From contig NZ_BBYJ01000011.1 in NCBI RefSeq assembly GCF_001528665.1, positions 124,001-188,000 of the forward strand: a DNA stretch of 64,000 nucleotides, read 5' to 3'. Below, piece after piece: positions 59,006 through 64,000 of the stretch. A program made the position numbers and the translations under genes. Position 1 is the stretch's first letter, and each line of letters starts with the position of its first letter. The notes under the pieces are model-generated. The model saw only the letters and a program-made list of their open reading frames with translations, did no database searches and was not told the DNA's origin. This stretch comes from Microtetraspora malaysiensis (lineage in GTDB: Bacteria > Actinomycetota > Actinomycetes > Streptosporangiales > Streptosporangiaceae).

Positions 59006-60666
59006 ATCCCGCCACCGCGCTTGCCACGGTGCTGGTCGACGAGCTGGTGCGCTGCGGGGTGACCGACGTCGTCCTCGCCCCGGGGTCCCGGTCGACGCCG
59101 CTGGCCCTGGCCGTGCACGAAGAGCCGCGGGTACGGCTGCACGTGCGGATCGACGAGCGGTCGGCCGCGTTCCTCGCGCTCGGCCTGGCCAAGCGGTCGG
59201 AGCGGCCGGTCGCGATCATCTGCACGTCCGGCACCGCCGCGGCGAACTTCCACCCCGCCGTCATCGAGGCGTCGGAGTCGGGCGTGCCGCTGCTGGTGCT
59301 CACCGCCGACCGGCCGCCCGAGCTGCGCGGCACCGGGGCCAACCAGACGATCGACCAGGTCAAGATGTACGGCTCCGCGGTCCGCTGGTTCGCCGAGGTC
59401 GGCGTGCCCGAGGACCGGCCGGGCCAGGCGGCCTACTGGCGTTCGCTGGCCTGCCGCGCCTACCAGCGGGCCGCGGGCCCGCCGGACCCGGGCCCCGTCC
59501 ACCTCAACGTGGCCTTCCGCGAGCCGCTGGTCCCCGACGGCGACGGCTCCTGGTGCGAGTCGCTCGACGGCGACGCGGGCGGCGCGTGGATCAGGGCCAG
59601 GGTGGCGCCCCCGGCGTCCGCGCTGCACATCCCGCCGACCCGGCGCGGCGTGCTCGTGGTCGGCGACGGCGCGGCCAACGTCCGCCGGTACGTCGCGGCG
59701 GCCGGGATGGCGGGCTGGCCGGTGCTCTCCGAGCCGAACGGCGGCGGCCGCTACGGCGACCACGCCATCTCGACCTACCACTTCCTGCTCGGCATCCCCG
59801 AGTTCGCCCAGGCGCACCGGCCCGACGTCGTGGTCACGCTGGGGCGTCCCGGGCTGTCGCGGCCGCTGCTGTCGTGGATCAGGCGGGCCGAGGAGCACAT
59901 CGTGGTCGCCTCGGACCTCACCCGCTGGCCGGACCCGACGCGGTCGGCGACCCAGGTCGCGCAGGCGGTGGAGATCCCGGTCACCTCGGGGGACGACTCC
60001 TGGCTGCGCTCGTGGCGGCACGCCGAGCACGTCGCCAGACACGCGATCGACTCCGTCCTGGACGGCTCCGGCCTCACCGAGCCGAGGCTGGCCCGCGACC
60101 TGGTCGAGATCCTGCCGAACGGCTCGCTGCTGTTCTGCGGCTCCTCGATGCCGATCAGGGACCTCGACCAGGCCATGCGGCCGCGTCGCGGGCTGCGGCT
60201 GATGGCGAGCCGCGGCGCGTCCGGCATCGACGGGCTGGTGTCCACCGCCATCGGCGCCGCCCTGGCGCACAACGGCCCCTCGTACGCGCTGATCGGCGAC
60301 CTGACGCTGCTGCACGACCAGAACGGGCTGATCCTCGGCCCCCAGGAGCCGCGGCCCGACCTGTGCCTGATCGTGGTCAACAACGACGGCGGCGGGATCT
60401 TCTCACTGCTGCCGCAGGCCACCCTGGGCGACCCCTTCGAGCGGATCTTCGGGACGTCCCACGGCGTCGATCTGGAGTATCTCGCCGCCTCGACCGGCCT
60501 GCCGTACACGCGGGTCGAGGACCTCGACGACCTGCCGAGGGCGATCAAGGGGGACGGCATGCGCATGGTCGAGGTGCGCACCCGGCGGGACGGCAACGCC
60601 GCCATACACGCTGCCATGGGTGAGGCCGTACGCTCAGCGATGATCGTGGGTGCTACCGGAGACTGA
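59002..60666 (+). CDS. menD: 2-succinyl-5-enolpyruvyl-6-hydroxy-3-cyclohexene-1-carboxylate synthase
   Basis: 554 residues from GTG. Thiamine diphosphate enzyme of menaquinone synthesis. N-terminal LVDELVRCGVTDVVLAPGSR and STPLALAVHEEPRVRLHVRI with the conserved Glu in DERSAAFLALGLAK. TSGTAAANFHPAVIEAS and a C-terminal ThDP/metal segment ALIGDLTLLHDQNGL with VNNDGGGIFSLLPQA. Last gene of the coupled menB-menC-menD unit. Confidence 0.96.
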   Translation: MNPATALATVLVDELVRCGVTDVVLAPGSRSTPLALAVHEEPRVRLHVRIDERSAAFLALGLAKRSERPVAIICTSGTAAANFHPAVIEASESGVPLLVLTADRPPELRGTGANQTIDQVKMYGSAVRWFAEVGVPEDRPGQAAYWRSLACRAYQRAAGPPDPGPVHLNVAFREPLVPDGDGSWCESLDGDAGGAWIRARVAPPASALHIPPTRRGVLVVGDGAANVRRYVAAAGMAGWPVLSEPNGGGRYGDHAISTYHFLLGIPEFAQAHRPDVVVTLGRPGLSRPLLSWIRRAEEHIVVASDLTRWPDPTRSATQVAQAVEIPVTSGDDSWLRSWRHAEHVARHAIDSVLDGSGLTEPRLARDLVEILPNGSLLFCGSSMPIRDLDQAMRPRRGLRLMASRGASGIDGLVSTAIGAALAHNGPSYALIGDLTLLHDQNGLILGPQEPRPDLCLIVVNNDGGGIFSLLPQATLGDPFERIFGTSHGVDLEYLAASTGLPYTRVEDLDDLPRAIKGDGMRMVEVRTRRDGNAAIHAAMGEAVRSAMIVGATGD

Positions 60667-60754
60667 CCCGGGATGGTCCTTCGGATGGATGTGGCATTGC
60701 CGGGGCGGCGGCAGAATGGACCGTGCCTACCCCGCCCCGATCCTGAGGAGTGAC

Positions 60755-61384
60755 ATGCACATCGAGGAGTGGCTGCAGACGATTCCAGCCGTCTGGGTCT
60801 ACATCCTCGTCGGCGCGATCATCGGGCTGGAGAGCCTGGGCATCCCGCTTCCGGGCGAGATCGTCCTGGTCAGCGCGGCGCTGCTGTCGTCCAAGGGCGT
60901 GGTCAGCCCCGTGGTGGTGGGCATCTGCGCCAGCGCCGGCGCGATCGTCGGCGACTCGATCGGCTACTACATCGGGTGGAAGGGCGGCCGGCCGCTGTTC
61001 GACCGGCTCGGCCGCAGGTTCCCCAAACACTTCGGACCGCCCCACATCGCCAAGGCCGAGCGGCTCTTCGACCGCTGGGGCATGTGGGCGGTCTTCTTCG
61101 GCCGCTTCGTGGCCCTGCTGCGGATCCTCGCCGGGCCGCTCGCGGGTGCGCTGCGGATGCCGTACTGGCGGTTCCTGATCGCGAACGTGCTCGGCGGCAT
61201 CGTGTGGGCGGGCGGCACGACGACCGCCATCTACTACCTCGGCGTCGTGGCCGACAAGTGGCTGAAGGGCTTCTCCTGGATCGGCCTCGTGGCCGCTCTG
61301 CTCTTCGGCCTGGGCACCACGGTGTGGCTCAAGCGGAAGGTCCGGGCGGACGAGGACGAGCCGGAGTCGGTCAGCGCTCGATGA
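60755..61384 (+). CDS. DedA-family membrane protein
   Basis: 209 residues from ATG 60755 with TGAGGAG seven bases upstream. Family motifs are ESLGIPLPGEIVLVSAALLSS, GDSIGYYIGWKGGRPLFDR and the conserved RFVALLRILAGPLAGALRMP. About five membrane helices. DedA proteins help recycle undecaprenyl phosphate or keep membrane potential. It is 88 bases after menD and ends convergent with, and overlapping by 14 bases, the GntR gene. Confidence 0.92.
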   Translation: MHIEEWLQTIPAVWVYILVGAIIGLESLGIPLPGEIVLVSAALLSSKGVVSPVVVGICASAGAIVGDSIGYYIGWKGGRPLFDRLGRRFPKHFGPPHIAKAERLFDRWGMWAVFFGRFVALLRILAGPLAGALRMPYWRFLIANVLGGIVWAGGTTTAIYYLGVVADKWLKGFSWIGLVAALLFGLGTTVWLKRKVRADEDEPESVSAR

Positions 61385-62114
61385 GCGTGACCTCCAGGGA
61401 GTAGTGCGAGGCCCGGTAGAGGTGGGAGCCGTGTTCGACGGCCCGCCCCTGGTCGTCGTACGTCGTGCGGACCATGGTCAGCAGGGGCGCGCCGCGCCGC
61501 TCGTCCAGCAGCCGCGCCTCGGCGGGGCTGGCCGCCCGGGCGCCGATCCGCTGGTTCGCCACCCGCATCCTGACCCCGGCGGCGCGCAGCAGCTCGTACA
61601 GGCCGCGCTCCTGCAGGGACGTGGCGGACAGGTCGGCGATGCCGATCGGCAGCCAGTTGCTGAGCAGGGCGAGCGGCTCACCTCCCGCGTAGCGGAGCCG
61701 TTCGATCCGGAGCACCTCGGTGCCCTCGGGGACCGCGAGGACGGTCGCCACGTTCTCGTCGGCGGGCGCGGTCTCGATCGCGAGCACCTGGGTGGCCGGC
61801 TCCTTGCCGGAGCGCCGCAGGTCGTCGTACAGGCTGGTCAGCTCGACCGATCGCTTGACCTGGCCGTGGACCACCTGGGTGCCGACGCCGCGCTTGCGGA
61901 CGAGCAGGCCCTTGTCCACGAGGTACTGGATCGCCTGCCGGATGGTGGGGCGGGAGAGTCCGAGCCGGTCCGCGAGCTGGATCTCGTTGTCGAGCCGGGA
62001 CCCGGGGGCGAGGACGCCGCGGCGGATCGCTTCCGAGATCTGCTCGGCGACCTGAAAATACAGGGGGACGGGGCTCGACCGGTCCAGGTCGATGTCCAGA
62101 CGCTCGGAAGTCAC
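61371..62114 (-). CDS. GntR-family regulator, HutC/UTRA subfamily
   Basis: 247 residues from GTG. The N-terminal winged helix has PLYFQVAEQISEAIRRGVLA, LDNEIQLADRLGLSRPTIRQ and KRGVGTQVVHG. The UTRA effector domain (about 90-245) has VLRIERLRYAGGEPLALLSNW and ends SHYSLEVTLIER. It senses a small molecule, often a sugar phosphate. Its target is not obvious. The 3-prime ends of this gene and dedA overlap. Confidence 0.92.
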   Translation of the reverse strand: MTSERLDIDLDRSSPVPLYFQVAEQISEAIRRGVLAPGSRLDNEIQLADRLGLSRPTIRQAIQYLVDKGLLVRKRGVGTQVVHGQVKRSVELTSLYDDLRRSGKEPATQVLAIETAPADENVATVLAVPEGTEVLRIERLRYAGGEPLALLSNWLPIGIADLSATSLQERGLYELLRAAGVRMRVANQRIGARAASPAEARLLDERRGAPLLTMVRTTYDDQGRAVEHGSHLYRASHYSLEVTLIER

Positions 62115-62253
62115 ACGTCGAGATTAGCGGACGTCATAATGTCCTGACGAAGTAGTGCGCGTCGACGGGCGGCCCCGGGTGGCCCCGCCGGGTGTGCCGT
62201 TCCCGCCGGTCTGGGACGATCATGCGTGGCGCGGGTTTCTCAGTGGTGGGGTG

Positions 62254-62259
62254 TAGAAC
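62254..62259 (+). promoter_or_regulatory. Minus-10 box of a leaderless promoter
   Basis: TAGAAC seven bases before GTG 62267; no ribosome site is present. Confidence 0.5.
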
Positions 62260-62266
62260 TACTCGG

Positions 62267-63379
62267 GTGACCGTTCGACTGACCTGGGCCCAGGTGCTCG
62301 CCTGGCGGCTGGAGCGCCAGCTCGTCGAGCCCGCCGCCGGATCCGGACCCGTGATGATCGCCCGCAGGTTGTGCGGGGTGCAGGCACAGGTGGCCTCCTC
62401 GGCCGAACTGGCGATGGCGGTGCGCTCCGCCGACCCCCGGCCCGGCGCGGTGGACGAGGCGCTGTGGGAGGAGCGCGCGCTCGTCAAGACCTGGCTGATG
62501 CGCGGCACCCTGCATCTGGCCCCCGCGGACGAGCTGCCCGTGTACTGCGCGGCGCTCGGCGCCCTGCGGTTCTGGGAGAGGGGGGCCTGGCAGCGGGGGC
62601 ACGGGGTCACCGCCGCCGACGTCGAGGCGATCATCGGCGCGGTTCCCGAGGCGCTGAAGGGGCGCTGTCTCACCCGGGAGGAGCTGGTCGAGGCGGTGAT
62701 CGAGGTGAGCGGAGTCGCCCATCTGCGGCAGGCGCTCACCTCCGGCTGGGGCGCGCTGCTCAAGCCGCTGAGCTTCCTGGGGGAGCTGTGTTACGGCCCG
62801 CCCCGGGACGGGCGGGTGACCTTCGCCCGGCCCGCGGACCGGCTGGCCGGCTGGCCGGGGGCGCTGCCGTCCACGGAGGAGGGCGGCCGGGCGCTGCTGC
62901 GCGCGTTCCTGGGCGCGCACGGACCGGCCACGCCGGAGATGTTCGACACCTGGCTGATGCGGAGCGCGGTGCGCAAGGCGGCGCTGCGCGGCTGGTTCCG
63001 TGACCTCGGCCCCGAGCTCGCCGAGGTCGAGGTCGACGGAGCGCCGATGACGGCGCTCGCCGAGCACGTGGACGCGCTCGCCGCGGCCCGGCCGTCCGAG
63101 GGCGTGCACCTGCTGCCCGGGTTCGATCAGTACGTGCTGGGGGCTCCCCGCGATCTGGAGGCGCTGCTGCCGGCGGCCGTCCGGCCCAAGGTGAGTCGCG
63201 CGGCGGGGTGGATCTCGCCGGTCGTGGTGCACCGGGGGAGAGTGGCCGGGGTCTGGGAGGCCAAGGACGGGCGGCTCGCCGTCGAGCTCGCCGAGCCGGT
63301 GCCGGAGACGCCGCTCCAGGCCGCGGCGGAGCGGATCGCCGCGCTGCTCGGCCGTCCGGCGGAGCTGGTCATCGGATAG
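62267..63379 (+). CDS. Winged-helix DNA glycosylase-like protein, AlkZ/HTH_42 family
   Basis: 370 residues from GTG 62267. The family is built of tandem winged helices. The QxQ active-site motif is GVQAQVASS with Gln39 and Gln41, at the same place as in Streptomyces AlkZ and E. coli YcaQ, which unhook interstrand crosslinks or remove alkylated bases. Other conserved parts are VKTWLMRGTLHLAPADELP and LPGFDQYVLG. No toxin biosynthesis genes are near, so it belongs to the more general AlkX-type group. An upstream in-frame ATG is rejected. Confidence 0.87.
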   Translation: MTVRLTWAQVLAWRLERQLVEPAAGSGPVMIARRLCGVQAQVASSAELAMAVRSADPRPGAVDEALWEERALVKTWLMRGTLHLAPADELPVYCAALGALRFWERGAWQRGHGVTAADVEAIIGAVPEALKGRCLTREELVEAVIEVSGVAHLRQALTSGWGALLKPLSFLGELCYGPPRDGRVTFARPADRLAGWPGALPSTEEGGRALLRAFLGAHGPATPEMFDTWLMRSAVRKAALRGWFRDLGPELAEVEVDGAPMTALAEHVDALAAARPSEGVHLLPGFDQYVLGAPRDLEALLPAAVRPKVSRAAGWISPVVVHRGRVAGVWEAKDGRLAVELAEPVPETPLQAAAERIAALLGRPAELVIG

Positions 63380-63605
63380 CTCGTCGTGGCATAGCTCGTC
63401 GTCGGGCGGGGGAGCGAGGTTCGTCGCGCCGCCGCCCGTCGGCGTCGATCACGACCAGGCGGTGGCGGATCGTCCCCGTTTCGATCATGCGTAGCAGGGC
63501 GGGCCCGTCCGCCGCCCTGGCGATGTCGCGCGCCGTGGTGCGCGCGTAGCCGCGCTCCCGCACGTGGCGCTTGGCACCGTCGATCAGCGTGTCTCGCTCT
63601 TCCAT
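63369..63605 (-). pseudogene. Truncated TetR-family regulator gene
   Basis: The frame starts MEERDTLIDGAKRHVRERGY and ARTTARDIARAAD, which is helix 1 to 2 of a TetR DNA-binding domain. Then it jumps to DGPALLRMIETGTIRHRLVV, not the expected recognition helix, and ends after about 78 residues in Arg-rich sequence. The effector domain is absent. I read it as a deletion remnant. It is divergent from the desaturase gene, whose promoter carries a TetR-like site. Confidence 0.6.
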
Positions 63606-63649
63606 GCCTTCACCCTCTTCCATGCCGCCACCCTATCCAAACACTCGTC

Positions 63650-63692
63650 ACAAACATTTGTTTTGTACGATTGATTAAAACATGTGTATGGT
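63650..63692 (+). promoter_or_regulatory. Promoter and candidate operator of the desaturase gene
   Basis: An AT-rich island. ACAAA and TTTGT (63650-63661) form a short palindrome with two bases between. TATGGT (63687-63692) lies seven bases before ATG 63700, with TTGTAC (63663-63668) 18 bases upstream of it. A TetR-type lipid regulator would be expected to bind here. Confidence 0.5.
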
Positions 63693-63699
63693 CGGCGGC

Positions 63700-64000
63700 A
63701 TGACGCAAGCAACCGCAACGGCCACGGCCGCGAGCGACTTCAGCCGTCTGTCCAGACGTGTCCGGCAGGCCGGACTACTCGACCGGCGCCCGCGTTACTA
63801 CCTGACACGGCTCAGCGTGGTCGCGGGTCTCTACCTCGCGGGTCTGGCGGCGTTCTTCTGGCTCGGCGACTCCTGGCTTCAGGTGCCGCTCGCCGCCTAC
63901 TTCGCGATCGTCTTCGCCCAGGTCGCCCTCGTACTGCACGATCTGGCACATCGGCAGATCTTCCCCCTCAGGCAGCCGAGCGAGATCCTCGGACGGCTCG
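63700..64000 (+). CDS. Fatty acid desaturase, N-terminal part, cut by the window edge
   Basis: The first 100 residues are visible, from ATG 63700 (MTQATATATAASDFSRL); an in-frame ATG at 63682 is less likely given the minus-10 position. Two hydrophobic segments (SVVAGLYLAGLAAFFWLG and PLAAYFAIVFAQVALVL) are followed by the first His box HDLAHRQ. This is the membrane di-iron desaturase family that puts double bonds in acyl chains. The remaining His boxes are outside the window. Confidence 0.85.
   Translation, partial: MTQATATATAASDFSRLSRRVRQAGLLDRRPRYYLTRLSVVAGLYLAGLAAFFWLGDSWLQVPLAAYFAIVFAQVALVLHDLAHRQIFPLRQPSEILGRL

Noticed and set aside
1-64000. tRNA or rRNA genes and insertion sequences
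   Set aside because: No cloverleaf with a GTTCGA-type T loop, rRNA core segment or transposase motif was seen by eye. A tRNAscan or ISfinder search would settle this.

Overview
The window is a 64 kb stretch of chromosome from a high-GC actinomycete. Codon third positions are almost all G or C, many genes start with GTG or TTG, and stop/start overlaps such as ATGA, GTGA and TAGTG are common. The order cardiolipin synthase, ManC-like, garA, ftsR, DUF151 nuclease, merR, gcvP parallels the Mycobacterium Rv1822-Rv1832 region. Together with a short Cys-rich DUF5999 protein, a eukaryote-type cardiolipin synthase and a DtpA/ECuC copper pair, this points to Streptosporangiales or a near relative. The genus cannot be decided from the sequence alone. 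Most of the window looks like core chromosome. No integrase, transposase, tRNA, rRNA or CRISPR array was seen.

Layout. 0-5 kb: a secreted serine protease cut by the window edge, a methyltransferase remnant, phosphoglucomutase, and a long branched-polyamine-synthase homologue. 5-8 kb: a membrane SpoIIE-type phosphatase, and a CBS-domain protein coupled to an ArsB/NhaD transporter. 8-11 kb: a copper trio (membrane protein, PCu(A)C lipoprotein, Tat-exported DyP peroxidase). 11-13 kb: one ORF joining a cytochrome P450 to a PEP-mutase/isocitrate-lyase-type domain, with a repeat block inside the P450 part. 13-18 kb: thioredoxin, small secreted and hypothetical proteins, an RpoD-family sigma factor with a glycosyltransferase, a VOC protein, thyX, and a three-repeat secreted lectin-like protein.

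19-28 kb holds the most unusual locus: six tightly spaced or overlapping genes on the minus strand. They encode a membrane protein, a Gly-Thr-Gly repeat surface protein, a sigma-like/zinc-finger/membrane/BACON fusion, an EspI-like MinD/ParA ATPase, a second small membrane protein and a Ser/Thr/Pro-rich exported protein. I read it as a candidate cell-envelope or export system related to the ATPase side of type VII secretion, but without its usual channel or substrate genes.

28-36 kb: a MoaD-like/beta-propeller pair, a class I amidotransferase-like protein with Ser in place of the nucleophilic Cys, an esterase, a lipid-type methyltransferase and a two-component system. 36-45 kb: cardiolipin synthase, ManC-like protein, GarA, FtsR, DUF151 and MerR genes, then a tandem glycine riboswitch ahead of gcvP. 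45-51 kb: small proteins, a DUF5999 gene, and a sugar ABC importer without its own ATPase, followed by its RpiR regulator. 51-55 kb: TetR, a small helical protein, an MFS cassette between two near-identical terminators, and a second RpoD-family sigma factor. 56-61 kb: the menaquinone genes menE and menB-menC-menD, then dedA. 61-64 kb: a GntR regulator, an AlkZ-like glycosylase, a broken TetR gene and the start of a fatty acid desaturase.

Transcription signals are often readable. At many starts a TANNNT box lies 6-8 bases before ATG or GTG with no Shine-Dalgarno sequence, which implies leaderless mRNAs. Strong hairpins separate several convergent gene pairs.
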